A stretch of DNA of 6,384 nucleotides from Chloroflexota bacterium (GCA_025450255.1 JANWHV010000258.1:1-6384); one strand, 5' to 3'; positions 1-6,384 are shown, numbered from the stretch's first letter. Program-made: numbers and translations. The notes: generated from the letters alone by a model not told the origin.

Positions 1-81
1 CAGACGAAGCGCATGCGCGAACAGACCAAGCGAAAGCGTGCCGCCCGCAAGGCCCAGAAGCGCCGTACCACCACGCCATAG
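1..81 (+). CDS. C-terminal tail of an unidentified basic protein (5' end outside window)
   Basis: Frame 1 is open from the window edge to a TAG at 79-81 and gives 26 residues ending in RTTTP. About half of them are Lys or Arg (for example KRKRAARKAQKRR), which looks like a disordered, nucleic-acid-binding type of tail such as those on some ribosomal or DNA/RNA-binding proteins. I do not recognise the family from this fragment. Support for it being real is indirect: a stable hairpin with terminator-like placement begins 27 bases after the stop, and the next gene is convergent, so a plus-strand gene should end about here. Too little is visible to assign a function. Confidence 0.45.
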   Translation, partial: QTKRMREQTKRKRAARKAQKRRTTTP

Positions 82-107
82 ATTATCGGCGCCGCGCCGG
101 ATCTGCT

Positions 108-138
108 AGCCTGCCGCGATAGCAATATCGGGCAGGCT
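108..138 (+). terminator. Probable intrinsic terminator hairpin after the plus-strand gene
   Basis: AGCCTGCC (108-115) pairs with GGCAGGCT (131-138), and CGAT (117-120) pairs with ATCG (127-130), leaving one bulged G at 116 and a 6-base loop AGCAAT. This makes a 12-bp stem 27 bases past the stop at 81. It is followed by TATTGTGTTG, a T-rich but interrupted tract, so it is a fair rather than ideal rho-independent terminator for the plus strand. On the minus strand no U tract follows the stem, so it is a poor terminator for the convergent lipoprotein gene. A smaller hairpin, CGGCG-CCG-CGCCG (87-99), lies just before it. Confidence 0.6.
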
Positions 139-256
139 TATTGTGTTGAGCATTTGCTGTCCCCCGCGCGATCTGCTCACGAACCGTGGTGGAGCGCGAG
201 CGTTCCGGAGCACGCACTACCATATCTATTGCTCGACGCTCTTTTCGCCGCCACGC

Positions 257-1987
257 CTACTGCTCGACCACCATAACCGTGCCGACGGGCGCCCAGGTGA
301 ACAGCCACTTCGCCACGTCATTGGGCACGTTGACGCAGCCGTGCGTGCCGCTGTAGACGCCAGGTGGACCAGGGGCGGTATTGGTGCCTGGCCCGAACAC
401 CGTGCGCCAGGGCGCGTCGTGGATGAAGTATCCGCCTGCGTGAAAGTAAAGCGCGTACTGCACGTTTGACGGCGGGTAATAATATGGCGTGCCCTTTTTC
501 CATGGGCTGATGAACTTGTACGGATGGAACTTCGCCCCAATGTGCCAGAGGCCAACGGGGGTAGGCAGCAGCGCGTTTCCAGTAGTCACCAGCGTCGAGC
601 GCACCACGGTATTACCGTCGAACACATCCATTCGCTGCGTGGCGAGGTGAACCACGATGCTACGGTAATTGATGCCGAGATCGGAGTAGAGGCCATCGCC
701 CGTGTTGCCTAGCTTGTCGGTCAGTTGGATAACCATGGTGTACAGCCCTGGTTTCACCAACAGGCCACGGTAATTTCGGCCATCCCACGCCACGTTGAAC
801 GGCTTCCCGGGCGGCGCGTCGCCCAGATCCAGCTCACGGACCACGCCTTTTGTCGACTGACGCCGGATCACGGCGCGCACGTGTACCTGCTTACTGGGCG
901 TGAAGTGCATTGAGAGTTTGTCGTACTGCGGATTAAACTGGAAGCGGCTAAAAAACGCGTGCTCGATCTGAGGCGCCGTATTGTCTATATGCACGGCGTA
1001 GGTCGCGACAGGCCCCTTATTTCCGGCCCAGTCGACGGCACGAACGTGGAAGTACAGATCGCCATTGGCCAGCGGGCCCAGGTCCGCGTGCCGAATGTCG
1101 CCGATCGCCCCTGTCGGCACGCCATCCGGTTTCCGGTCGATACCGGTCTGGTACCCTTGCACGGCGCCGTTGTCGGTAGCGGCGGTCCAGGTAAAACTGC
1201 CCAGAACCCTGTTATAGGTTTGGCGTTGGTCGAGGTAGGTTGTCGAGCTGATTACCACCGTGCTTGGGGGCGTGCGATCGAGGCGGAACGCCGGTCCATC
1301 GTAGTACGTGGCCCAGGGGCCTCGATACTTGCCGTCGGTCAGGCGCGCCCGCCAATGATACGCGCCTTCCGGCAGCTTGCCGACATCCACGGTGATCTGT
1401 CCTATCTGCGTGGCGGGAAGGGCCTGGCCTTCGGCGGTCGGCAAGCCGTCGAAGGGCCTGGCCAACGGTGCTAATTCAATCTGCGGTCGCAGACCGAGCG
1501 TGACGCCTGGGGGGGCCGCCACGGTGAAGACGACCGCCGAAGTGTTCGTCCAATACCGGGGTAACAGCGTGCCACCGCCAATCTCCCGCTCCGCCAGTTT
1601 GGTTGGGGCAAGCAACACCGGCGTGGGCACCGGCGTGGCCGTCGCGGTCGCCGCTGGAGTCGGCGTCGACGAAGGCGGGCGCGTGGCACTGGGCGCCACG
1701 GTGGAGGTATCAGACGAGGATGCGACCGTCGACGTAACAGCGCCACGCGAGGACGCGACGGTCGCGGTGCCCGCGACAATGCTCGGGGCAGGCGCGGGCA
1801 CGGTCGCGCTCTGGCCGGCGCGCGCGGAAACGGTGGCCGCGACGGCAGCCGCGACCTGCGTGGCGACCGAACTGGATGATGGCGGAGACGCCGCTTGGTT
1901 AGAATCAGACGAAGTTTGCAGCGCGCAGCCCGTGAGCAGGATCGGCGCCGTGCAGGCAAGTATCAGGAGCTTAAGTCGGCTCGCCAT
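257..1987 (-). CDS. Lipoprotein L,D-transpeptidase (YkuD domain) with Thr/Pro-rich stalk and Ig-like modules
   Basis: Predicted membrane-anchored, extracytoplasmic enzyme of 576 residues that acts on peptidoglycan, forming L,D-crosslinks or attaching proteins to it. Residues 1-21 are a lipoprotein signal: basic N-terminus, hydrophobic core, then lipobox LTGC with Cys21 as the lipidated residue. Residues 22 to about 130 are a low-complexity Ser/Ala/Thr/Pro/Val stalk. About 138-240 and 241-338 look like two beta-sandwich Ig/Fn3-type modules (the second has VRAVDWAGN and ends DNTAP). About 397-429 resembles a FlgD-type Ig module (WDGRNYRG, PGLYT). The YkuD domain is 442-576, with His523 (IHDAPW) and the signature THGCVN, whose Cys551 is the expected nucleophile. 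I chose the ATG at 1987 over one 17 codons upstream because it has GGAGGA 8 bases before it and the signal peptide begins directly there. The domain is complete. The exact crosslinking role and the boundaries of the Ig modules are inferred. Confidence 0.92.
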   Translation of the reverse strand: MASRLKLLILACTAPILLTGCALQTSSDSNQAASPPSSSSVATQVAAAVAATVSARAGQSATVPAPAPSIVAGTATVASSRGAVTSTVASSSDTSTVAPSATRPPSSTPTPAATATATPVPTPVLLAPTKLAEREIGGGTLLPRYWTNTSAVVFTVAAPPGVTLGLRPQIELAPLARPFDGLPTAEGQALPATQIGQITVDVGKLPEGAYHWRARLTDGKYRGPWATYYDGPAFRLDRTPPSTVVISSTTYLDQRQTYNRVLGSFTWTAATDNGAVQGYQTGIDRKPDGVPTGAIGDIRHADLGPLANGDLYFHVRAVDWAGNKGPVATYAVHIDNTAPQIEHAFFSRFQFNPQYDKLSMHFTPSKQVHVRAVIRRQSTKGVVRELDLGDAPPGKPFNVAWDGRNYRGLLVKPGLYTMVIQLTDKLGNTGDGLYSDLGINYRSIVVHLATQRMDVFDGNTVVRSTLVTTGNALLPTPVGLWHIGAKFHPYKFISPWKKGTPYYYPPSNVQYALYFHAGGYFIHDAPWRTVFGPGTNTAPGPPGVYSGTHGCVNVPNDVAKWLFTWAPVGTVMVVEQ

Positions 1988-1995
1988 CGGGAATT

Positions 1996-2001
1996 TCCTC
2001 C
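1996..2001 (-). promoter_or_regulatory. Ribosome binding site GGAGGA deciding the lipoprotein start
   Basis: The minus strand reads GGAGGA, then AATTCCCG, then ATG at 1987. The strong box at 8-base spacing selects this ATG over the upstream in-frame ATG at 2038, which would put 17 polar and charged residues in front of the lipoprotein signal peptide. Confidence 0.8.
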
Positions 2002-2127
2002 GCGCATGTATAGTGCCCTGCCTGGAATCAACGATCAAGGGATATGTGGCGATCGGTGGATTTCCGAGGCGCGCGGTGGCGACTGTTGCCCTTCAAGCAT
2101 CCCATAACCACTACAACGAACGCGGCG

Positions 2128-2146
2128 ATCATACGGTTACAGTAAC
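2128..2146 (-). promoter_or_regulatory. Candidate -10 box with adjacent dyad upstream of the transpeptidase gene
   Basis: In the 216-base gap between ilvE and the lipoprotein gene (1988-2203), the minus strand carries TATGAT (2128-2133), a 5/6 match to the sigma-70 -10 box. Just upstream is the perfect dyad GTTAC-T-GTAAC (2136-2146), where an operator would overlap the spacer. No convincing -35 hexamer lies at 16-18 bases, and the implied leader would be about 130 bases. The rest of the gap shows nothing else I can name. This is a weak candidate only. Confidence 0.22.
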
Positions 2147-2159
2147 GCCCGGACTTATG

Positions 2160-2189
2160 GGACGGCCGGGTCGCCAAACCTGGCCGTCC
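2160..2189 (-). terminator. GC-rich stem-loop just after ilvE, possible operon end
   Basis: GGACGGCC (2160-2167) pairs perfectly with GGCCGTCC (2182-2189). Inside this, on the minus-strand transcript, come one A-C mismatch and three further pairs (GGU/ACC) around the loop UUGGCG. It lies 14 bases past the ilvE stop, where a terminator or a 3'-end stabilising structure is expected. No U tract follows on the minus strand, so it is not a textbook rho-independent terminator. It could instead be a processing or mRNA-stability element. Confidence 0.45.
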
Positions 2190-2203
2190 GAAGAGCGCGT
2201 GTG

Positions 2204-3181
2204 CTATTTCTCGTACACGGATGTACGCCAATCGGCGTGATCCGGCGTGGCGCCGCGCGCCGCCGCGAGGTATCGCTCCTGAATACGCCCCACGATCGGA
2301 CCGCGGCGGCCGCCATCGCCGATCGGGCTCCCATCAATCTCGCCGATGTGCGCTACCTGGACACCGGTACCGCAGAAGAACATCTCGTCCGCCACATAGA
2401 GCTCGCTGCGGTCTATTCGACGCTCGACTACCGGAATCTCCTCTTCGCGCGCCAACTGGATTACGGCCCCGCGGGTGATGCCTACCAGGATGTCGTCGCT
2501 GACGGGCGGCGTGACAAGAGCGCCATTTTGCACGAGAAAAAAGGTGCACGAGCTGCCCTCGGCCACGTGGCCGTCGTTCGTCAGCATGATGGTGTCGTCA
2601 AAACCGGCGGACATGGCGTCGTCCACGGCAAGCGCCGTATTCACGTAACCACCGGTTACCTTGCCGCGGGCCGGTATGGCGTTGTCGTCGAGCCGCCGCC
2701 AGCCGGATATGGTGACGCGCAAACCGCGCGTGGTGTCGAGGTAATCGCCCATCGGCACCGCGAAACACGAAAAGGCGTCGGGAATCTTGCTCAACGCCAC
2801 TTTGATCATGCGGCCAGATTTGTAGGCCATGGGCCGGACATAGGCATCGCTATGGAAGCCGTTCGCGCGGAGCATGCGGATGGTGGCGTCGCACAGGTCG
2901 TCGACGCTCATCTTGAGATCGATCTTCAGGATGCGGCACGATCGCAAGAGCCGTTGATAATGCTCCTTGAGCTTCAGCGCATAGAGCTGGCCCTGGTCGT
3001 CGTTCCAATAGCAGCGGACGCCCTCAAAGCAGCCGGTTCCGTAATTCAAGGCATGCGTCGCGATGCTGACCGTGGCCTCCGCCAGGGGAACGACGCGGCC
3101 CTCAAAATACGCGTACCCGGTGTCGATGCTGCTCGTTGGCGGCGGCCCTCCGGCCGCGGACCTGGTCTGCACGGTTGTCAC
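2204..3181 (-). CDS. ilvE: Branched-chain amino acid aminotransferase (class IV, PLP-dependent)
   Basis: Cytoplasmic PLP enzyme that swaps the amino group between glutamate and the 2-oxo acids of leucine, isoleucine and valine, the last step of all three pathways. It has 325 residues, slightly longer than the typical ~300 because of a Gly/Pro/Ser-rich N-terminal extension before GYAYFEGRVVPL. Family landmarks in order are LNYGTGCFEGVRCY (45-58), RPMAYKSG (116-123), the expected PLP lysine Lys174 in ARGKVTGGYVNTALA, AEGSSCTFFLV (207-217, Glu208 near the cofactor), PPVSDDILVGITR (225-237) and FFCGTGVQVAHIGEIDG (268-284). The start is GTG at 3181, with AAAGGA at 3189-3194, 7 bases upstream. Its place after leuB and cimA supports a branched-chain rather than D-amino acid or aminodeoxychorismate lyase role, the other members of fold type IV. 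Substrate range cannot be read from sequence alone. Confidence 0.95.
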   Translation of the reverse strand: MTTVQTRSAAGGPPPTSSIDTGYAYFEGRVVPLAEATVSIATHALNYGTGCFEGVRCYWNDDQGQLYALKLKEHYQRLLRSCRILKIDLKMSVDDLCDATIRMLRANGFHSDAYVRPMAYKSGRMIKVALSKIPDAFSCFAVPMGDYLDTTRGLRVTISGWRRLDDNAIPARGKVTGGYVNTALAVDDAMSAGFDDTIMLTNDGHVAEGSSCTFFLVQNGALVTPPVSDDILVGITRGAVIQLAREEEIPVVERRIDRSELYVADEMFFCGTGVQVAHIGEIDGSPIGDGGRRGPIVGRIQERYLAAARGATPDHADWRTSVYEK

Positions 3182-3188
3182 TGCGCGT

Positions 3189-3194
3189 TCCTTT
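3189..3194 (-). promoter_or_regulatory. Ribosome binding site AAAGGA supporting the GTG start of ilvE
   Basis: The minus strand reads AAAGGA, then ACGCGCA, then GTG at 3181. No in-frame ATG lies before the first conserved block of the protein, so this box fixes the non-ATG start. Confidence 0.65.
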
Positions 3195-3200
3195 CGCTTG

Positions 3201-3222
3201 CGGGCCGGCCAACTCCGGCCCG
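3201..3222 (-). other. 8-bp intergenic stem-loop between cimA and ilvE
   Basis: CGGGCCGG (3201-3208) pairs perfectly with CCGGCCCG (3215-3222) around the 6-base loop AGTTGG (minus strand). It fills the middle of the 56-base cimA-ilvE gap, starting 15 bases past the cimA stop and ending 6 bases before the ilvE ribosome binding site. No U tract follows, so full termination is unlikely. It may tune ilvE expression, protect the upstream transcript or form an RNA-processing site. The minus strand immediately before and into the stem reads CGACGGGCCG, a 10-mer also found at the leuA-leuB hairpin. Confidence 0.6.
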
Positions 3223-3237
3223 TCGTTCGTTCTTTTG

Positions 3238-4806
3238 CTACGCCTGAGCGCGGGTGATCGCGAACTCGAGGCTGTCGCTCAGAGCTATCCAGCTTGCTTC
3301 GATGATATTCTGCGAGCTACCGACCGTGCTCCAGGTCTCCTGCTCGTCGCCGGTTTCGATCAACACCCGTACGGTCGCCGCCGTCCCATCATGACCGTCG
3401 AGCACGCGCACCTTGTAATCCAGCAGATGCGTCTCGTCAAGGTGAGGATAATGGGTGCGCAGGGCCTTCCGCGCCGCCAGATCGAGCGCGTTCACCGGGC
3501 CGTTTCCATCGGCCGCCGTATGCACGATGGCGCCGTTCACGTCGAGCTTAAGCATGGCCTGGGCGATCATCTGGTGCGACTGGAGGCGCTGGATCACCAC
3601 CAGAAAGTCCACCAGGGCAAACGGCGCCCTATAGCCGGGCTCGGTCCTCTGGACCAACAAATGGACCGACGCCTCGGCGCTCTCAAAGCTGAAGCCTTCG
3701 TTTTCCAGCGACTTTACCTGCTCGACTACGGCGTTGAGACGCGCGCCGTCGAGCGTGGCGCTCCCTACCCGCTCCACCAGCTCCAGAACGTTGCCGCGCC
3801 CCGACAACTCCGAGATCAGGGTGCGCTGCGTATTGCCGACCAGCACCGGATCGACGTGCTGATACGCGATGGGCGAGCGGCGCATGGCGCTCACATGGAT
3901 ACCGCCCTTGTGGGCGAAGGCGCTGTGGCCGACGTATGGTTGCCCGGTCTCCAGGGCGCGGTTGGCGACTTCGCCCACATAGCGCGCCGCCTCGGTGAGA
4001 TGCGCGAGCGAGCCCTCGGGTAAACACCGTATGCCGAACTTGAGCTCCAGGTTAGGAACGATCGAACAGAGATTCGCGTTGCCGCAGCGCTCACCGTAGC
4101 CGTTGAAAGTGCCCTGCACGTGCGTGGCGCCGGCCTGCACGCCCGCGAGGGTGTTCGCCACGGCAAGCTCACAATCGTTATGGGTATGGATGCCGATCCT
4201 GGCGCCCGGGATCGCCTCGCGCACGGCGCGGACCGCGCCGGCGACCGTCTCGGGCAGGTTGCCGCCATTGGTGTCGCACAGCACGATCGTCGCCGCGCCC
4301 GCGTCGGTCGCCGCGCGCAAGGTGGCGAGCGCGTAATCCCGATCGGCCTTGAAGCCATCGAAGAAGTGCTCGGCATCGTAGAGCACGCAAAGCCCCTGGG
4401 CACGGAGATAGGCAACCGATTCGCCGATCATCGCCAGGTTTTCCTCGTATGTGGTCTGTAACACCTCGTGGACGTGGTGCGTCCAACTTTTCCCTACAAT
4501 CGTAACGCCCGTCGTACCACAGTCGACCAGGGCCTTGAGGTTGGCGTCGACTTCCGGCGCGCAGTTCGGACGGCGCGTGCTGCCGAAGGCATAAACCGTG
4601 GCATGTTTCCAGGTCCGGTTGGCGGCGGCGCGAAAAAACGCCACGTCCTTGGGATTGGAACCCGGCCAGCCCCCCTCGATGCAATCAACACCCAGGGCGT
4701 CGAGCCGCTCGGCGATGTGCAGCTTATCGCTCAAGCTGAGATTGATGCCCTCGCCCTGAGTACCGTCCCTGAGGGTTGTATCGTAGATCTCCATGTGGTC
4801 GCTCAT
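3238..4806 (-). CDS. cimA: (R)-citramalate synthase
   Basis: Condenses pyruvate with acetyl-CoA to (R)-citramalate, the first step of the threonine-independent route to 2-oxobutyrate and isoleucine. The protein has 522 residues, normal for the family. The N-terminal TIM barrel of the HMGL/isopropylmalate synthase superfamily carries [13 protein letters not shown] (8-20, with the Arg13-Asp14 pair), [11 protein letters not shown] (44-54), the divalent-metal motif HTHND (207-211) and [17 protein letters not shown] (242-258). The [10 protein letters not shown] and [17 protein letters not shown] blocks match CimA rather than LeuA or homocitrate synthase. HKGGIHVSA (299-307) leads into the linker, and about 390-520 is the LeuA-type dimerisation/allosteric domain ([31 protein letters not shown]). 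Such domains normally bind the end product, here presumably isoleucine. Its ATG overlaps the leuB stop as ATGA, so the two are probably translationally coupled. Met5 is an alternative start with no better ribosome binding site. Confidence 0.95.
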   Translation of the reverse strand: MSDHMEIYDTTLRDGTQGEGINLSLSDKLHIAERLDALGVDCIEGGWPGSNPKDVAFFRAAANRTWKHATVYAFGSTRRPNCAPEVDANLKALVDCGTTGVTIVGKSWTHHVHEVLQTTYEENLAMIGESVAYLRAQGLCVLYDAEHFFDGFKADRDYALATLRAATDAGAATIVLCDTNGGNLPETVAGAVRAVREAIPGARIGIHTHNDCELAVANTLAGVQAGATHVQGTFNGYGERCGNANLCSIVPNLELKFGIRCLPEGSLAHLTEAARYVGEVANRALETGQPYVGHSAFAHKGGIHVSAMRRSPIAYQHVDPVLVGNTQRTLISELSGRGNVLELVERVGSATLDGARLNAVVEQVKSLENEGFSFESAEASVHLLVQRTEPGYRAPFALVDFLVVIQRLQSHQMIAQAMLKLDVNGAIVHTAADGNGPVNALDLAARKALRTHYPHLDETHLLDYKVRVLDGHDGTAATVRVLIETGDEQETWSTVGSSQNIIEASWIALSDSLEFAITRAQA

Positions 4807-5927
4807 AGGATTAACCGCCTTACCACTTCATCGCCCATCTCATGTGTGTGCAGGAATGGAGCGCCGGGGGCGGCAATATCGCGCGTGCGGTGGCCGGCGT
4901 CGAGTGTTTGCTCGACCGCGCGTTCAACCGCACGCGCAGCTTCCTCAAGTCCGAAGGAGTGCCGTAGCATCAGGGCGACAGAAAGGATGGTACCGAGAGG
5001 GTTCGCCAGCGCTTTGCCGGCGATGTCGGGCGCCGATCCGTGGATCGGCTCATAGAGGCCGCGAGAGCCGGCGCCAAGGCTGGCGGACGGCAACATGCCG
5101 AGCGAACCGGCGAGTACAGCCGCCTCGTCGCTGAGGATGTCACCAAAGAGGTTCTCCATCACCATGACGTCGAAGCGCGCCGGGTCGCGCACAATCTGCA
5201 TGGCGGTGGAGTCTACGAGTGCATGTTCGAGGGTCACATCAGGATATTCCTGGCCTACCGCGATGGCAAGCTCTCGCCAGAGCGCCGAGCTGGTGAGCAC
5301 GTTGGCTTTATCGACCGAGGTGACGTGCTTCCGCCTGCCCCGCGCCAGCTTGAACGCCACGTGCAGAATGCGCAGGATTTCGGGGCTGGTATAGACGAGG
5401 CTGTCGACAACGCGCGTGAAGCGCACGCCCACTTTCCGGCCGCGCGGCTTGCCAAAGTACAGGCCGCCGGTTAGCTCGCGCACCACTACCAGATCGGTCC
5501 CCTCGACCACCTCGCGCTTAACGGGAGAGCTATCGATCAGGGACGGCCAGGCGCGGACCGGCCGCAGATTCGCGAACACGCCAAGTTCCTTGCGGAGCCT
5601 GAGCAACCCGGCCTCGGGACGGACCGCCGCGCGCGGATTGTCCCATCTTGGACCGCCGACCGCGCCAAGCAGTATCGCATCGGAGGATGTGCAGAGCCGC
5701 AGCGTATCGTCCGGCAGCCCTGTCCCCGTGGCGTCGATCGCCGCGCCGCCAAAGATAGCCGATTCGGTGCTGAACGAGGCAATACCCTTGGCCTCGATGG
5801 CTTGAAGAACCTTGAGACCCTCGGCGACTACTTCCGGCCCAATGCCGTCGCCCGGCAAGACAGCAATCGAAAACGCAGGCGTGGAGTCGCTCGTCTTCCG
5901 CGGGCCAGTCTTCGTCTCGACAGTCAC
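4803..5927 (-). CDS. leuB: 3-isopropylmalate dehydrogenase
   Basis: Cytoplasmic NAD-dependent enzyme that oxidises and decarboxylates 3-isopropylmalate to 2-oxoisocaproate in leucine synthesis. LeuB can also process 3-methylmalate made from citramalate, fitting its position next to cimA. The protein has 374 residues, slightly long because about 18 polar residues precede the usual start ([14 protein letters not shown], 20-33). Expected substrate residues are present: Arg112 (LRK), Arg122 (NLRP), Arg150 and Tyr157 ([11 protein letters not shown]), Lys207 (SVDKANVL), and metal ligands Asp239, Asp263 and Asp267 ([18 protein letters not shown]). The NAD-binding stretch is [15 protein letters not shown] (296-310), of the NAD-type rather than NADP-type pattern. 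The start is GTG at 5927 with GGAG 5 bases upstream; an in-frame TAG four codons before excludes a longer protein. It follows leuA after 132 bases and overlaps cimA by 4 bases. Confidence 0.97.
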   Translation of the reverse strand: MTVETKTGPRKTSDSTPAFSIAVLPGDGIGPEVVAEGLKVLQAIEAKGIASFSTESAIFGGAAIDATGTGLPDDTLRLCTSSDAILLGAVGGPRWDNPRAAVRPEAGLLRLRKELGVFANLRPVRAWPSLIDSSPVKREVVEGTDLVVVRELTGGLYFGKPRGRKVGVRFTRVVDSLVYTSPEILRILHVAFKLARGRRKHVTSVDKANVLTSSALWRELAIAVGQEYPDVTLEHALVDSTAMQIVRDPARFDVMVMENLFGDILSDEAAVLAGSLGMLPSASLGAGSRGLYEPIHGSAPDIAGKALANPLGTILSVALMLRHSFGLEEAARAVERAVEQTLDAGHRTRDIAAPGAPFLHTHEMGDEVVRRLIL

Positions 5928-5932
5928 GTGTT

Positions 5933-5936
5933 CTCC
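5933..5936 (-). promoter_or_regulatory. Ribosome binding site GGAG for the GTG start of leuB
   Basis: The minus strand reads ATGGAGAACACGTGA. The GGAG lies 5 bases before the leuB GTG and is embedded in a 4-codon mini-ORF (ATG at 5938, TGA at 5926-5924) whose stop overlaps the GTG. Confidence 0.55.
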
Positions 5937-5990
5937 ATACTATTAGCTGAGCTTCGTCCATACCCTAACGGGCATAGACTGCTTGATAGC

Positions 5991-6024
5991 ACGGGCCGAC
6001 TGCCGGTCAGAACCGGCGGCCCGT
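5991..6024 (-). other. Strong stem-loop in the leuA-leuB gap
   Basis: ACGGGCC (5991-5997) pairs with GGCCCGT (6018-6024) and GCCGGT (6002-6007) pairs with ACCGGC (6012-6017). This gives 13 pairs, a 4-base loop (CAGA on the plus strand) and a 4-base bulge on one side only. It lies in the 132-base leuA-leuB gap, about 35 bases past the leuA stop. On the minus strand no U run follows and about 60 bases remain before leuB, so leader-type attenuation is not evident. A role in mRNA stability, processing or partial termination is possible. No Leu-rich leader peptide and no good promoter were seen in the remainder of the gap. Confidence 0.55.
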
Positions 6025-6059
6025 CGCCACGCAGGCGCTCGGCCAGCGGAGCTTATAGC

Positions 6060-6384
6060 CTAACTCTGAAACAAGCGCACGCGCCAATCGTCTTGCGCGA
6101 ACGCCGGCTCCGCCGGAGCCTGCAGTAGCTTATTAATGGCATTGAGGTAGGCCCTGCCGGCCGCCACGATAATATCAAGGTTGACACCATGGCCCGAGAA
6201 CGTGCGACGCGGAATATCGGGATTGACGGAATCGCTCGCAATGCGCACCGTCACTTCGCCCACCGCGTCGATGCCCTCGGTAATGGCCTGCACCACGAAC
6301 TCTTGCAGCGTGTGGCCGTTGCCCACGATCTGGTCGATCGCCTTGTATACCGCGTCGACGGGGCCGGTGCCAATCGCCGACGCC
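6060..6384 (-). CDS. leuA: 2-isopropylmalate synthase, C-terminal regulatory domain (5' part outside window)
   Basis: Only the last 107 residues are visible, continuing off the right edge. LeuA condenses 2-oxoisovalerate with acetyl-CoA, the committed step of leucine synthesis. The visible part is the LeuA dimerisation/allosteric domain: it opens ASAIGTGPVDAVYKAIDQIV, then GNGHTLQEFVVQAITEGIDA, then RTFSGHGVNLDIIVAAGRAYLNAINKLL, close to the usual pattern for the domain where leucine binds and inhibits. It ends with a short polar tail and a TAG at 6062-6060. The frame is open through the window edge; an internal GTG at 6326 is not a start because the conserved domain continues upstream of it. 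The gene leads the leuB-cimA-ilvE series on the same strand. CimA carries the same type of domain, but the GTGPVDAV and SGHG..LDI blocks and the downstream leuB favour LeuA. Confidence 0.94.
   Translation of the reverse strand, partial: ASAIGTGPVDAVYKAIDQIVGNGHTLQEFVVQAITEGIDAVGEVTVRIASDSVNPDIPRRTFSGHGVNLDIIVAAGRAYLNAINKLLQAPAEPAFAQDDWRVRLFQS
6106..6120 (-). repeat. Short inverted repeat inside the leuA 3' end
   Basis: GGCTCC (6106-6111), a 3-base spacer GCC, and GGAGCC (6115-6120) form a perfect 6-bp inverted repeat within the codons of the polar tail of LeuA, about 45 bases before its stop. It may be a by-product of GC-rich codons or part of the 3'-end RNA structure together with the 5991-6024 hairpin. 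Confidence 0.3.

Noticed and set aside
1598..1924. Tandem DNA repeat or array in the GC-rich stretch of the lipoprotein gene
   Set aside because: The stretch encodes a low-complexity Ser/Thr/Ala/Pro stalk; the DNA shows no regular repeat unit or spacing.
2005..2035. TTGATC/TTGATT and TATACA on the minus strand as a promoter for the lipoprotein gene
   Set aside because: The spacers to TATACA are 20 or 13 bases, and transcription would begin at or within the ribosome binding site, leaving no usable leader.
1988..2038. Upstream ATG at 2038 as the lipoprotein start (593 residues)
   Set aside because: It would add 17 polar and charged residues before a standard lipoprotein signal peptide; the ATG at 1987 has GGAGGA at ideal spacing.
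1377..2240. 287-codon open frame on the plus strand opposite the lipoprotein stalk
   Set aside because: It mirrors the low-complexity Thr/Ala/Pro region as Gly/Val/Ala-rich sequence; the opposite strand has a lipobox, a strong ribosome binding site and an intact YkuD domain.
2201..3247. 348-codon open frame on the plus strand opposite ilvE
   Set aside because: It lies wholly antisense to a well-conserved aminotransferase gene; its translation has no recognisable domain, and GC-rich codon use on the real strand keeps the opposite frame open.
3136..4023. 295-codon open frame on the plus strand opposite cimA
   Set aside because: It is antisense to conserved CimA sequence, has no recognisable domain, and is best explained as a shadow of codon bias.
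5928..6059. Leucine attenuator or T-box leader between leuA and leuB
   Set aside because: There is no Leu-codon-rich leader peptide, no T-box-like conserved sequence and no U-tract terminator in this gap; only a stem-loop is present.

Overview
The window comes from a GC-rich bacterial chromosome and is mostly one minus-strand block of branched-chain amino acid biosynthesis genes, followed by a surface lipoprotein gene. GTG and ATG starts, short Shine-Dalgarno boxes and tight gene packing indicate a bacterium. The Thr/Pro/Ala-rich linker and the YkuD domain style of the lipoprotein, together with the leuA-leuB-cimA-ilvE order, remind me of Chloroflexota. That placement is an inference from general resemblance and no marker gene confirms it.

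Layout, read along the minus strand from right to left: the 3' end of leuA (6384-6060, truncated by the window edge); a 132-base gap with a strong hairpin; leuB (5927-4803); cimA (4806-3238), overlapping leuB by ATGA; a 56-base gap with an 8-bp hairpin; ilvE (3181-2204); a hairpin 14 bases past ilvE; a 216-base gap with a weak candidate promoter; and a lipoprotein L,D-transpeptidase (1987-257). On the plus strand, positions 1-81 hold the basic C-terminal tail of an unidentified protein, convergent with the transpeptidase gene and followed by a probable terminator hairpin (108-138).

How the genes work together: LeuA commits 2-oxoisovalerate to leucine synthesis. CimA condenses pyruvate with acetyl-CoA to citramalate, which opens a threonine-independent route to 2-oxobutyrate and isoleucine. 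LeuB is the dehydrogenase that both routes can share, and IlvE performs the final transamination to leucine, isoleucine and valine. LeuC and LeuD, the isomerase both routes also need, are not in the window. The transpeptidase gene is on the same strand but is separated by a long gap and has an unrelated cell-envelope role, so it is probably its own transcription unit.

This is mainly a housekeeping region. I found no mobile element, CRISPR array, RNA gene or defence system. The points worth a second look are the recurring GGCC-rich stem-loops at the operon junctions, the architecture of the transpeptidase, and the grouping of cimA with leuB and ilvE.
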